Counted from the first letter of the stretch, positions 7,830 to 18,005 are shown. The stretch: 28,490 nt of DNA from a virus (IMGVR_UViG_3300042890_001989:1-28490), one strand, 5' to 3'. The notes: generated by a model from the letters alone, not told the origin. Program-made: numbers and translations.

Positions 7830-9226
7830 GCATATCAATTATTCACGAACCACCTTCATTTCAACCAGTTCTTACTGATGGAATATTTTACACCGTTTCA
7901 GCAGATACAACTGGTGTTTATAAATTTAGATATACATACGATGTGTATGTTAATGGTACATTGGAGTTTTCAGCCAAAGCAACTCCAAACCCATTTGGTG
8001 TGGGACTTGCCGATGTTTCAAGGGTATTGAAGACATATTGTCAAAACAACCCAATTGGTCTTTGGAACACAACACAAATATACCAACACCAAACATTCCC
8101 TTTTGCAGCACCTTACCTAAATGAAACTGTAAACTACCAAGTGTATTTTGGTTATGAGTATTCATCAACTCCATTGGGCTCTGTAACAGGATTTACTGGT
8201 GTAGGTAGTGCTGATACTCAAGGAAATCCAAGTTTTACAACTCCATTGAAGAAAGTATTCAAATCTACAATGGGTGTTAACGGTAGAGCAACACAACAGG
8301 ACTTCAATATGAGTCCATTTGTATTGTCAGGAAGTCCAACAACATCAAATCCAACTACTTCAGGTTTGTTCTTAACGAACTCACCAAGAACAAGAAATAT
8401 TCAACCAACAGAATATTATACCTTACCTTTCACAAACTATTATTTAGATGATTCAACATTGTCTGAACCATATTATGCTGAATGGAAATTTTATGATGAT
8501 AGTGGTGTTTTAATTACTGGTGTTACAGCAGATAACATTACAACCAATGGTGGTGGTCCAAGAACAAATTGTAATGATGTTTATCCAGCATTACCTTTAA
8601 TTATTCCATCAGCAAATACAAACTATAATACACTTTATGTCGCAGCAGGACCAGCAAACTTTCCATTTTGGAGTTCAATATCTGCCGACACATTCCAATA
8701 TACGGTTCAGTTGTTTGGTAAATTCACTGGTACAACATCACCAATTCAACCAACACCTACTCCAACACCGACACCATCATCAACTCCTGTAAGTTGTCCT
8801 TGTCTTACATACGAAGCGTTTAACGCATCTTTGGAGTCTCAGGGTATCTTGACATACAGAGATTGTTCAAACATCAGTAGAACACTTGTAATTGACCCAC
8901 AACAGACATTCTTTGTTTGTGTGTGTAATACAAACTCATGGACAATTCAAGGAAATATTATTATGACTTATGATAGTCCTTGTGTGATTCCATCACCAAC
9001 ACCTACTCCAACACCATCATCAACTCCAAATGTGTGTGGTGAATACGAACTTGAAAACACATCGGCAACATCAGGAGCAACCGTTACTTGGACATTCTGT
9101 GATGGAACCCCAATAACTTATAATTTAGCACCATCAGAAATCTCATATCAATGTGGTTATGTTGGTTCATTTGTTGTAACATCTGGTTCATCTTACACAA
9201 ATATAACTTACGCAGGACCTTGTTAA
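7826..9226 (+). CDS. Tail-associated virion protein with two Cys modules on TP linkers
   Basis: 466 residues. Residues 1-305 form a beta-rich structural domain of unknown family, with no signal peptide. Two nearly identical TP linkers follow (309-321 and 389-401, both ending TPTPTPSSTP). Each is followed by a ~62-residue module with four main cysteines: 326-386 (CLTYEAFN...YDSPC, with extra cysteines at 324 and 367) and 404-466 (CGEYELEN...YAGPC). The same module ends the 996-residue protein upstream. Likely a tail surface protein displaying small disulphide- or metal-stabilised domains; the receptor is unknown. Confidence 0.65.
   Translation: MSISIIHEPPSFQPVLTDGIFYTVSADTTGVYKFRYTYDVYVNGTLEFSAKATPNPFGVGLADVSRVLKTYCQNNPIGLWNTTQIYQHQTFPFAAPYLNETVNYQVYFGYEYSSTPLGSVTGFTGVGSADTQGNPSFTTPLKKVFKSTMGVNGRATQQDFNMSPFVLSGSPTTSNPTTSGLFLTNSPRTRNIQPTEYYTLPFTNYYLDDSTLSEPYYAEWKFYDDSGVLITGVTADNITTNGGGPRTNCNDVYPALPLIIPSANTNYNTLYVAAGPANFPFWSSISADTFQYTVQLFGKFTGTTSPIQPTPTPTPTPSSTPVSCPCLTYEAFNASLESQGILTYRDCSNISRTLVIDPQQTFFVCVCNTNSWTIQGNIIMTYDSPCVIPSPTPTPTPSSTPNVCGEYELENTSATSGATVTWTFCDGTPITYNLAPSEISYQCGYVGSFVVTSGSSYTNITYAGPC
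8750..8788 (+). repeat. TP linker, first copy
   Basis: Codons for PTPTPTPTPSSTP before the first four-cysteine module of the 7826-9226 gene. The same linker recurs at 8990-9028, so linker plus module was duplicated as a unit. Confidence 0.75.
8990..9028 (+). repeat. TP linker, second copy
   Basis: Codons for SPTPTPTPSSTP before the second four-cysteine module; a near-duplicate of 8750-8788 at both DNA and protein level. Confidence 0.75.
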
Positions 9227-9229
9227 ACT

Positions 9230-9763
9230 ATGGCAAATATACCTAATCCAGTACCTACAACTTATACCTTAGGAAATTGTTCAGGATATACTCCTGTTTC
9301 TGAGGTTTTTACATTCAATGTTGAAACGATTTGTAATCGTTCAGGAAATCAACAACTACAATTAATGTGGCAAAACCGTTATGGTCATTTTGACTATTAT
9401 ACATTTACAGCATCCAAGATTGAAGGTCTTGAAATTGATAGACAAAACTACAATCAATATGATGTTGATTGGGGTGCTGCAAATCCATCAAAACAACAAT
9501 GGGGATATGGACTTGCTGAATTTGATGTTACGATGTCTGAAGTTCACATTATCAATTCAGGATTTTTGAATCAACCAGACTTTATGTATCTTCAAGAATT
9601 ATACACATCAAATCAAGTTTATGAGATTACCCCTGATGGAGGTTTAAGACCGATTGTTGTTGTTAACACTGAATTTAGTATCAAGAACAAAGGAAATAGA
9701 GAAATCACAAACATTGAATTAACTTACGTTTACTCAAACAATATCTCACTAATAGGATTCTAA
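9230..9763 (+). CDS. Probable tail structural protein
   Basis: 177 residues, beta-rich. The segment LMWQNRYGHFDYYTFTASKI (about 45-64), followed by a basic/acidic stretch and a strand-rich C-terminal half, is a pattern I associate with a family of Bacteroidota phage tail proteins encoded just before the baseplate or hub gene. It sits 3 nt after one structural gene and 1 nt before another. A distal-tail or baseplate role is inferred from the order (before the hub-like protein and tape measure). No enzymatic motif is seen. Confidence 0.55.
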   Translation: MANIPNPVPTTYTLGNCSGYTPVSEVFTFNVETICNRSGNQQLQLMWQNRYGHFDYYTFTASKIEGLEIDRQNYNQYDVDWGAANPSKQQWGYGLAEFDVTMSEVHIINSGFLNQPDFMYLQELYTSNQVYEITPDGGLRPIVVVNTEFSIKNKGNREITNIELTYVYSNNISLIGF

Positions 9764-9764
9764 T

Positions 9765-12326
9765 ATGGATACTACGCTACTTGTCTATTTGAATAATGTT
9801 TGGAACAGATTGGATATCTACGAAGATATTCCAATTACTGTTGTTATACAAGAGGTTGATACCACAATTTTGGATGGTAGAAAATCATCTTATTCAAAAC
9901 AATTTGTAATACCAAATACCGATAATAATGCTAATATCTTGGAACATTATTTTGAGGTTAATGGTGTTGATTTCAACCCATTACAAAAAGTAGATTGTGT
10001 GGTTCAATATCGTGGAACAGATATATTTGTGGGATACATGCGTCTTTCTGCTGTAATCAATAATCCAAATTATGTTGACTATGAAGTTTATATCTTGGGT
10101 GATATTGGAGATTTTGCATCAGAAATTAGAAACATCACACTCCAAGATTTAGATTGGACTGATTTATTACATGAATTGAACTATTCATCAATCACAACAT
10201 CTTGGAGCGCCAATACAACATATACTGATGGTTTATTTGGAGGTAAAATTCTTTACCCAATGATTAACTATGGGTTAACTTACACAACAGGTAATACTCC
10301 AACTTGGACTTACACATTTGATGAACCTCGTTCATTTGATAGTCCAACAAGACCAGTACCTGAGAATATTTGGAAACCAGCAATTAGAGTCAAAGAAGTT
10401 GTTGATAGAATATTTGCAAGAACTGGTTATGAAATTGATTCAGAGTTTTTTGAAACAGATTATTTCCGTTCAATGTATATGGATACATTTGTTAATGGAA
10501 AATTAGGTGTTGATGTTGCATCAGGAGTATCAAACCAAAACATCTTTAAGATTTATACAAACTCATCTGTTGTTTACAATAATGCTTCAGGAAATATCCA
10601 ACTATTATTTAACAACCTATTACCTGATGGTTATGACCCGTTGAATAACTTTAACGAAGCATTACCATACAATTCAATAAATCCTGGTAATCAACCTGGT
10701 TACTCATACTTTGCAACACCTTATGGTGGTCAATACTCATTTAACATCAGATTCAATTATGATGATAATAACAATTGTGTTGGTGATGTCTACTTCCAAG
10801 TTGTTATGAAGAAAGGTAGAAAAACTGATTTGAGTGATGCTGTAACCATAGCAACCACTGACACATACCAATTACCAACTTGTGGTACACAGGCATCAAT
10901 TAACTGGTTTCCAACAGTAAGTTTGGATGCTGGTGATATTGTTTCTGTTGGAATTCAAGTTAACAAAAATGTGGGTGGAACTGATTTAAGAATTACAGGG
11001 TATGATAGTTTTACTATTACTTCACCTGCTCCAATGTGGGATTTATACACATCACCAACACTTGCTGGTACTCAATTGGTAGATATTAGATTGGGACTTC
11101 CTGCAACCAACTGTATTGATTTCATTAAAGGATTAATAACCCTATTCAATTTGGTATTGGTTCAGAACGAAACAAACAGAGCAATCAAAATAACACCATT
11201 TAACTGGTATTATAATGAACCTGAAAGGGCTGAGGTAGATTGGACAAAACGATTGGACCTTAACTCAACATTCAGAGTTGAACCATTGTCATTTGAATTA
11301 CCAAAGATACTGAATTTTACCTATGATAAAGGTTCAGAAGAGTACTTAAATAAGTTATTTGAGGATACAAACAACTACGTTTATGGTAGATATAAATTCA
11401 CATCAAGTAGTAATTTGTTTACTGGTGAACAGGACTATTCATTACCATTTGCCGCACTTCCTACAACAGTTGTAAATGGAGCAGACAATTTCATTATTCC
11501 TGCTGTTTATAGGGAATTGCTACCACAATTACAACCTTATTCAAGTAAAAACCATTTGTTCTTTTGGGTTGGAAATAGATACGCTTACAAAGATAAGTTC
11601 AAACAAGTTCAAGGTTCTTGGTATCTGTCATCAGGAACTACACAGATTGAGCAAACAACTTACCCATGTGTATCACATTTAAGTTCATTGGATATTCAAA
11701 TTCCTGATTTGGTTTCAGATTTGAACTTTGCTTCAACTTGGGATTTCTTCGGTAATTACAATAATTTACCAGTTCAATTTACACCATACAATTTATACAA
11801 TGTGTTTTGGGAAGATTATGTTGAGAACATCTATTCTTCAGAAACAAGAAGATTGACAGGTAGATTCTTATTGAGACCTTTGGACATCTATGAAACAAAA
11901 TTGACTGATAAAATTTATGTTAAAGATAGTTTCTATAGAATTGAGAAAATTAATGAAGCAGATTTAACGGATAATAAATTAACTGAGTGTTCTTTAATTA
12001 AAGAATTGGGTGGTTATTATAAAGTAACTCCACCAGCACCATATTATACGATTGAACCAAACGCACCGTATCCTGGTATAAGTACTGCTTATAATATTGG
12101 ATGTTACACAGGAACAACAATATCTCCTGTATGTCTTGGTTCAGCATCTACCGTTACTTTAATAACATTTGGTGTTTCAGGATTGAGTAATAACCAACAA
12201 GTATATTATGATACAGGAACTGAATACATACCTGTAAATCAAGGAACATACGTCAGATACACTGGTGAAACGGATACTTATGTTGTAATAAATAGCGTAG
12301 GAACTCTCCTACAACAAAATTGTTAA
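9765..12326 (+). CDS. Large tail/baseplate hub-like protein
   Basis: 853 residues. The N-terminal region holds DGRKSSYSKQFVIPNT, FNPLQKVDCVVQYRGTDIF and YEVYILGDIGDFASEI, blocks typical of a large Bacteroidota phage tail protein family. The middle is beta-rich, and around 440-460 there is CIDFIKGLITLFNLVLV, a hydrophobic helix that need not be membrane-spanning. The last ~75 residues (about 779-853) start and end with cysteines (CYTGTTISPVC...QQNC) and look like a bolt-on module. Encoded right before the tape measure, it fits a tail-tip or hub component, like the tail-associated proteins of siphoviruses. The precise role is inferred. Confidence 0.65.
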   Translation: MDTTLLVYLNNVWNRLDIYEDIPITVVIQEVDTTILDGRKSSYSKQFVIPNTDNNANILEHYFEVNGVDFNPLQKVDCVVQYRGTDIFVGYMRLSAVINNPNYVDYEVYILGDIGDFASEIRNITLQDLDWTDLLHELNYSSITTSWSANTTYTDGLFGGKILYPMINYGLTYTTGNTPTWTYTFDEPRSFDSPTRPVPENIWKPAIRVKEVVDRIFARTGYEIDSEFFETDYFRSMYMDTFVNGKLGVDVASGVSNQNIFKIYTNSSVVYNNASGNIQLLFNNLLPDGYDPLNNFNEALPYNSINPGNQPGYSYFATPYGGQYSFNIRFNYDDNNNCVGDVYFQVVMKKGRKTDLSDAVTIATTDTYQLPTCGTQASINWFPTVSLDAGDIVSVGIQVNKNVGGTDLRITGYDSFTITSPAPMWDLYTSPTLAGTQLVDIRLGLPATNCIDFIKGLITLFNLVLVQNETNRAIKITPFNWYYNEPERAEVDWTKRLDLNSTFRVEPLSFELPKILNFTYDKGSEEYLNKLFEDTNNYVYGRYKFTSSSNLFTGEQDYSLPFAALPTTVVNGADNFIIPAVYRELLPQLQPYSSKNHLFFWVGNRYAYKDKFKQVQGSWYLSSGTTQIEQTTYPCVSHLSSLDIQIPDLVSDLNFASTWDFFGNYNNLPVQFTPYNLYNVFWEDYVENIYSSETRRLTGRFLLRPLDIYETKLTDKIYVKDSFYRIEKINEADLTDNKLTECSLIKELGGYYKVTPPAPYYTIEPNAPYPGISTAYNIGCYTGTTISPVCLGSASTVTLITFGVSGLSNNQQVYYDTGTEYIPVNQGTYVRYTGETDTYVVINSVGTLLQQNC

Positions 12327-12329
12327 AAG

Positions 12330-15300
12330 ATGGCTGAAAAAACTATTGGTATTAAAATACAATTGAATGGCGTAGATACGGTTATTTCCGATATTAAAAC
12401 ATTTGAAAATGAAATTAAAAAGGCTCGTGAAGACCTTAAAGGTATAGAGATTGGTTCTGCTCAATTTAAGAAATTATCATCTGAAATTGGTCTTGCAGAA
12501 TCTCAAATGTTGGGATTGATTCAATCAACAAAACGTCTTACAAAAGAACGTGAGATTGAAGGTATTGGTAAATTAGGTCAAGGTATTGCATCATCTTTTG
12601 CGGCTGCTACAGCGGCTGTATCTTTGTTTGGAAATGAGAGTGAAGAAGTACAAAAAGCCGCAACGGCAGCATCAAACTTGTTAACATTGGCTTTATCTGC
12701 AAGGGGTATCGCTGAGGTTAAATTGGGTGCTCAACTTGTATTACGTACTATCGCTGAAAGAGCCGCAGCCAAGGCTAACGAACTTAGTAGGGCAGCAAAC
12801 CTTGCCGAGGTTGCGTCATTGGATGCATCAACTACAGCCTTTGCCGCAAACACAACAGCAGAGGCGGTAAACACAACTGTTACCCAAGCCAACTCAACGG
12901 CTACGGCTCAGGGAACAATTGAAGCAAACCTTAATACAGGTGCTCAGGCTGCTAATACTGTCGCAACAGGGGCTGCCGCAGGTGCTACAACTTTATTAAC
13001 AAGAGCCCAAGTTGCTCTTTATACTGCCATAGCGGCAAATCCAATTCTTGCTCTTGTTTCAGCATTGGGACTTTTGGTTACTTTATTCGTTGCCTTTGGT
13101 AAAGAACAAGACAAAGAAATTGTTAAAACAAAAACATTAAATGAATTAAGAAACGAAGGTGTTGCTCAAACTGAAACTGAGATTACAAAGATACAGATTC
13201 TTACTTCAATAATCAAAGATAATAATTCTTCTTTAGATGCTCGTTATGGAGCATACGAACAATTAAAGAAGTTGGTACCAGAACTTTCTGATTTGACATT
13301 AGAAGAGGCAGAAAGTCAGGGTTTATTAAATGTTGCCATTGAACGTGAAATTCAGTTAATTGGATTAAGAGCAGAACAAAAAGCAATTGAAAATTTCTTG
13401 GTTCAAGAAGCAGAAAAAAGAATTAAGGCTCAAGATGATGCCAGATTAAAAGAAATTGAAACCTTAAAAGAAGTAACTTTTTGGGAAGGTGTTAGAAATG
13501 GTTTATTAAAAGTATATTATGGTATTGATGTTGGAAACAAAAATCAAAAAGAAATTGATAGATTAGAAAAAGGTTCTGTTGCCACCAAAAAAGATTTGGC
13601 TAACATAACCAAACAAATTGTTACATTGGAAGGTCAAGCCGACAAAACCAAGAAAAATAGTAAAGCGTCTACTGAGAAAGCAACTCAGGCTGAAGCAAAT
13701 AGAAAAAAACAATTGGAAGGATTGGTTGATGCTTTAGCGAAACAAGTTGATTTACAATCAAAATTATTATTCCAAACGTTCTCACTTGAAGGACCTGATG
13801 CAACAATTTTGGCTAACTTGGAAGATAGAGTTGGTAAATCTGAAGCGTTGGTTGAGGTTATTAGAAAACTAAAATCAGTTTCAGAACTTTATAATGAAAC
13901 TCAAATGGAACTTGTCGGACTTGAAGATGAAGTTGGTCAAGCATTTTTGAAAGCAACCAAGGCAGGTGAGGGATTATTTGATTCATTAAAAAAGGGTGAT
14001 GATAGAACAGCAATACAACAAAATCTTACCAAATCACTTGAAGACTATAGAAAGACAATTGAAGAAGTTAGATTGGAATCTGGTAAGTATTTCAACCAAG
14101 ACCAATTAAATCAATTATCAAATCTTGAATTAATTTATGAGGACTTAACAAAGTCATTACAAAAATTTGTTCAAATTTCACCAGTATTTGAAACAAAAAA
14201 ATGGGAAAAAAATTTAGTTGATTTTGCTCTTGCAACAGGAGAAATATTAACTGACCCATATAAAAGAACTGAAGAAGAAATTAACAAGGCTAAAGCCTCA
14301 GCATTAAAAAGTATTCAGGATAGTGAAAAAGAATTTGTAAAATCATTTGTGGCTGCTGAAAAAGCGGCAAATGCTCAAAGAATTAAAAACATTGAAGCCC
14401 AAAAAGGTGGTGCTGAACAGTTGGTTGAACTATTCAAATCATTTGAAGAATCAGGTCAAGCGGCATTTCAAAACTTACAAAAACAAGGTATTGAGATTCT
14501 TAAGTTTGAAGATGGTGTTAGAAAAACTGCTACTCAAATTGATATATTAAATGCGAAATTAAGAGAACTGGCTCCTGAGGCAAGAAAAGGTTTTATCATC
14601 CAAAATGCTGAAGAAATTGCCAAAGAATACGACAGCGTATTTATACCTTTGGTTTTAAGAAAAGAAGAAGAGTTAAAAACTTTACAGGATAAGATTAGAA
14701 CCAGAAACTTTGAAGAAGATGTAAAATATAAAGATGCGTTAGTTTTATTAGAAACAGAATTAGCAAATCAAAAAATTGATATTTCAACTTTATCTTATGA
14801 AGAAAGATTAATTCTATTAGAGAAATTCTTAAAGAAAGAAGTAGAAAAAACCAAAGAGGCTGAAGATGAAAAGGCGGAAGCAAGAAAAAAAACCTTAGAC
14901 ACATTACAACAAGCATTTGACATGTTTAATGATTTAATTGGTGAAACATCATCATTAATTCAACAGAAGATTGCTATGGATTTGAAGATGTTGGAAAGGT
15001 CGTTTAATGAATCATTAACCACAGTTGTTGGTGATACAGAAGAAGCAAATCAAAAAAGATTGGAATTAACAAAACAATATGAAATCCAAAAGGCTCAAAT
15101 TGAAAAAGAAGCAACAATCAAATCATTACAGGCTCAAAAACTACAAGCGATAGCAAGTGCCGCATCAGCAATCATCGCAGCACAGGAATTATTACCACCA
15201 TTTAACGTAATTCAAACAGGAATTGTTGCGGGTGTTGCGGCAGCACAAGTCGCTTTAATTCAACAACAAATTGAACAAGCAAGGTCAATGGCTGGTGGAG

Positions 15301-15608
15301 GTATGATATTCGGTGCATCACATGAGAACGGTGGAGTTATGGTTGGTGGAGGATACAACCTTGAAGGTGGTGAATCTGTTATCAACAAAGTATCTACAGT
15401 TCAGTATGGAAGTTTATTATCTTCAATTAACCAAATGGGTGGTGGTAGAGCAATTACAAACAGCACACAGAACGGATTGATGGAAGAAAGATTAATGCAA
15501 GCAATAGCAAAAACAAAAAATGAACCTATAAGAGCGTATGTCTTGAACTCAGAAATAACAAGTGGTCAAGCAATCAACAGAAGATTGAGTGAACTTGCGT
15601 CCTTATAA
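12330..15608 (+). CDS. Tail tape-measure protein
   Basis: 1,092 residues, the longest protein here, mostly helical and coiled-coil-like. An Ala-rich region (about 85-220) leads into a hydrophobic stretch (about 234-256, PILALVSALGLLVTLFVAF). A long Lys/Glu-rich coiled-coil body follows, then a second hydrophobic region (about 955-1000) and a Gly-rich end with HENGGVMVGGGYNLEGGESV, the usual tape-measure C terminus in Bacteroidota phages. It sets tail length; at about 0.15 nm per residue it would give a tail near 160 nm (a rule-of-thumb inference). It starts 4 nt after the hub-like gene. Confidence 0.9.
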   Translation: MAEKTIGIKIQLNGVDTVISDIKTFENEIKKAREDLKGIEIGSAQFKKLSSEIGLAESQMLGLIQSTKRLTKEREIEGIGKLGQGIASSFAAATAAVSLFGNESEEVQKAATAASNLLTLALSARGIAEVKLGAQLVLRTIAERAAAKANELSRAANLAEVASLDASTTAFAANTTAEAVNTTVTQANSTATAQGTIEANLNTGAQAANTVATGAAAGATTLLTRAQVALYTAIAANPILALVSALGLLVTLFVAFGKEQDKEIVKTKTLNELRNEGVAQTETEITKIQILTSIIKDNNSSLDARYGAYEQLKKLVPELSDLTLEEAESQGLLNVAIEREIQLIGLRAEQKAIENFLVQEAEKRIKAQDDARLKEIETLKEVTFWEGVRNGLLKVYYGIDVGNKNQKEIDRLEKGSVATKKDLANITKQIVTLEGQADKTKKNSKASTEKATQAEANRKKQLEGLVDALAKQVDLQSKLLFQTFSLEGPDATILANLEDRVGKSEALVEVIRKLKSVSELYNETQMELVGLEDEVGQAFLKATKAGEGLFDSLKKGDDRTAIQQNLTKSLEDYRKTIEEVRLESGKYFNQDQLNQLSNLELIYEDLTKSLQKFVQISPVFETKKWEKNLVDFALATGEILTDPYKRTEEEINKAKASALKSIQDSEKEFVKSFVAAEKAANAQRIKNIEAQKGGAEQLVELFKSFEESGQAAFQNLQKQGIEILKFEDGVRKTATQIDILNAKLRELAPEARKGFIIQNAEEIAKEYDSVFIPLVLRKEEELKTLQDKIRTRNFEEDVKYKDALVLLETELANQKIDISTLSYEERLILLEKFLKKEVEKTKEAEDEKAEARKKTLDTLQQAFDMFNDLIGETSSLIQQKIAMDLKMLERSFNESLTTVVGDTEEANQKRLELTKQYEIQKAQIEKEATIKSLQAQKLQAIASAASAIIAAQELLPPFNVIQTGIVAGVAAAQVALIQQQIEQARSMAGGGMIFGASHENGGVMVGGGYNLEGGESVINKVSTVQYGSLLSSINQMGGGRAITNSTQNGLMEERLMQAIAKTKNEPIRAYVLNSEITSGQAINRRLSELASL

Positions 15609-15616
15609 TTAAAAAG

Positions 15617-15623
15617 TATTTAT
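15617..15623 (+). promoter_or_regulatory. Possible internal promoter box for the head genes
   Basis: TATTTAT followed by AGAA and the ATG at 15628. It matches the TATATTTAT box of 860 and 20430 with the same 4-nt spacing but lacks the first two bases. It may restart transcription for the capsid genes after the tape measure. Confidence 0.3.
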
Positions 15624-15627
15624 AGAA

Positions 15628-18000
15628 ATGTTACGAGTAATAGATTTAGATATTGAAGGAACCTTAACTGGTGATACACGAGTTGAAGAAATAGCGATGG
15701 TTGAAATGCCTGCGATTGAGCAGGATTTTATCTATTTTGAAAAACAAGAATTTGAGTCGTATAATGATTATCCACAAGCGGCAACAACAAATGCTTGTAG
15801 GGCTGTCAAATGGGCTGAAGAGAATGGTTGGGGAAGTTGTCTCCAAACCGAAGGTAAAAATAGAGCGAATCAATTATGTAATCGTGAGAATATAACTGAA
15901 GAAACAATTGCTCGTATGTCAGCATTTAGAAGACATCAACAACACAAAGATGTTCCGTATAGTGAAGGTTGTGGTGGTATTGCTTGGGATGCATGGGGTG
16001 GTGATGCTGGTGTTGATTGGGCTGAAAGAAAGTTGGAACAGATTAGAAAGTCAAAAGAAAAAATGGCTGAAGTAGGTCCAAGAGGTGGAATTAAAGAAAG
16101 TGATAAAGCACCAAAATCAGATACACCAAATAAAAACCCTGAAGGTGAAGGTTCAGCAAAGGGTGATGCAAGTGGAAAAAGAGGAGCCAAGGTTACAGCG
16201 GAACAAGAAAAAACATTACAGGGAAAGGTTGATGATTTCAACGAAAAAGAATCAAATACCAAAAATGGAAATGCTACATTGGGAGCATTAAAATCTGTAT
16301 TCCAAAGAGGATTAGGAGCGTTCAATACATCTCACTCCCCTCAAGTAAAATCAGCAGAACAATGGGCATATGCTCGTGTAAATGCGTTTCTTTACTTGTT
16401 AAAAAATGGTAGACCTGAAAATCCAAAATATACAACAGATTACGATTTATTACCTGAGAAACATCCAAAGTCAGGTAAAAAAGAAGAGATGGATTATGCT
16501 CCAACATTACCTGGTTATGTAAATTATCCAAGTGGTGATACAAGTAATGATATGTTAATTAAACCTGTATTATTTGTTGAAAGAGAACCAGGTGAAGATA
16601 AAAAAGCATATGTTTCCCGTTGTACAGCATACCTAATTAAAAATGAAGGTTATGACTCTGACCAAGCATACGCCATTTGTCAAAGTGAGTCTGAGGATTT
16701 TGCAAAGGGTGAGAAGGTCTCATTTGATTATGATGATACCTTGAATACTCCAAAGGGTCGTGGACTTGCCATGGGGGAAATTAGAAGTGGTTCTGAGGTG
16801 TATATCATTTCAGCAAGAGGTTCAAAAGAAGGAATCTATCCAATAGCGGATGAATTGGGTATTCCACATGATAGAATATTTGCTACTGGTTCAAACAGAT
16901 TAAAAGTTCAAAAGGTTAAAAACTTGAGAATTGATAGACACTACGATAACAATGAAGATGTTATTGATGAACTTGGAAGAGTGGGTCAACAGTTTTGTTT
17001 TACTTGTGAACCTGTGGAATACAATTATTCTGAGGAAGAGTTGGAAGTAAAAAACTTATTAACTTATTTAAGAAGAACTGACTTACAAAAGTTTGAAGCA
17101 GTTGTTGGAGCAATGAGAGGTAGAACAGCAGACGAAGTTAAGAAATTAAATCATAAAAACCCAACAAATTATTTCAAATATGAAAGAGTTTTATCTGGTT
17201 CTCCTGACAGAGATTTCTGTATGTCAATTGAAGGTAGATATTTTCGTAGAGTTGAAATAGATGTTTTAAGGGATACAAATATTGAGTTTGGTCATGAAGG
17301 TCAACCATACTCAAAATGGTTGTATAAAGGTGGACCAAATTGTGTTCATGCTTGGAGAAAGTATATTGCTCAAGGTGATGTACTTGCTGACCAAGGCATG
17401 GCTGAAGGACTGGCAGGAACAGCACCTAAATCAATGCCAAATAACGGATATTATTCTGAAGAAACAAAACGAAAGTCTGAGGTGGCTTACATTGTTTCTC
17501 AAGGAATGTCAAAAGAAATGTTCAAAGCAGATACTGAAAAGAGGATGGTATATTCTCCATTGATGATTCCAAACATGTTAATACCAAGAATGGATGAAGT
17601 TAGTAATGAAAAGTATTATGTTAAATTCACACCTCAAGTTATAGAAAAAATTCAAAATCTTTATATGATTGAAAAGAGGATGGATAAAACCAACTACGAA
17701 CATACAGAAGAAAAAATGTCTGATGTTGTAATGGTTGAGTCTTGGTTAGTTTCTGGTAAATCAGATAAAGCATATCAATTAGGTTTCAACAGGGATAGTA
17801 TTCCTGATGGTACTTGGATGGGTGGGTTCAAAGTGTTGGATACAAAAGAAGGAGATAACATTTGGAATAATTTCATCAAAACAGGCAAGGTAAAAGGATT
17901 CAGTGTTGAAGGTAATTTCATCACCAATTTTTCCCGTCTAAAAAATGACGAATATTTATTACAAGAAATCATAAACATATTAAATAAAATAACCGATTAA
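15628..18000 (+). CDS. Multidomain prohead protein: XkdF-like protease with HAD-like and MuF-like parts
   Basis: 790 residues, a mosaic. Residues 1-37 are an XkdF-type start (MLRVIDLDIEGTLTGDTRVE). Residues 52-137 are a Cys/Trp-rich domain with NQLCNRENIT and GGIAWDAWGGDAG, as in phage capsid-maturation proteins. A charged linker (150-215) precedes RGLGAFNTSHSPQVKSAEQW (227-246). VSRCTAYLIKNEGYDSDQAY (329-348) is a motif seen in prohead proteins. Residues 364-450 are a HAD-like domain: DYDDT (367-371), ISARG (394-398), Lys near 426-431, and D436/D440/D444. Residues 523-583 are MuF-like (YSKWLYKGGPNCVHAWRKYI). Residues 640-770 are XkdF-like, with EH (His692), VESW (Ser705) and KGFSVEGNF (Ser759). 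Probably processes scaffold and capsid protein and joins the portal vertex; the HAD role is unknown. Confidence 0.75.
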   Translation: MLRVIDLDIEGTLTGDTRVEEIAMVEMPAIEQDFIYFEKQEFESYNDYPQAATTNACRAVKWAEENGWGSCLQTEGKNRANQLCNRENITEETIARMSAFRRHQQHKDVPYSEGCGGIAWDAWGGDAGVDWAERKLEQIRKSKEKMAEVGPRGGIKESDKAPKSDTPNKNPEGEGSAKGDASGKRGAKVTAEQEKTLQGKVDDFNEKESNTKNGNATLGALKSVFQRGLGAFNTSHSPQVKSAEQWAYARVNAFLYLLKNGRPENPKYTTDYDLLPEKHPKSGKKEEMDYAPTLPGYVNYPSGDTSNDMLIKPVLFVEREPGEDKKAYVSRCTAYLIKNEGYDSDQAYAICQSESEDFAKGEKVSFDYDDTLNTPKGRGLAMGEIRSGSEVYIISARGSKEGIYPIADELGIPHDRIFATGSNRLKVQKVKNLRIDRHYDNNEDVIDELGRVGQQFCFTCEPVEYNYSEEELEVKNLLTYLRRTDLQKFEAVVGAMRGRTADEVKKLNHKNPTNYFKYERVLSGSPDRDFCMSIEGRYFRRVEIDVLRDTNIEFGHEGQPYSKWLYKGGPNCVHAWRKYIAQGDVLADQGMAEGLAGTAPKSMPNNGYYSEETKRKSEVAYIVSQGMSKEMFKADTEKRMVYSPLMIPNMLIPRMDEVSNEKYYVKFTPQVIEKIQNLYMIEKRMDKTNYEHTEEKMSDVVMVESWLVSGKSDKAYQLGFNRDSIPDGTWMGGFKVLDTKEGDNIWNNFIKTGKVKGFSVEGNFITNFSRLKNDEYLLQEIINILNKITD

Positions 18001-18005
18001 AAATT

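Noticed and set aside
12330-15608. Integral membrane protein on account of hydrophobic segments
   Set aside because: Coiled-coil body, position and Gly-rich end mark a tape measure, in which hydrophobic segments are normal.
15936-16325. Minus-strand open frame of 129 codons, Pro/Ser/Phe-rich
   Set aside because: It is antisense to the charged linker of the prohead protein; Lys/Glu/Gly-rich DNA gives such a shadow.
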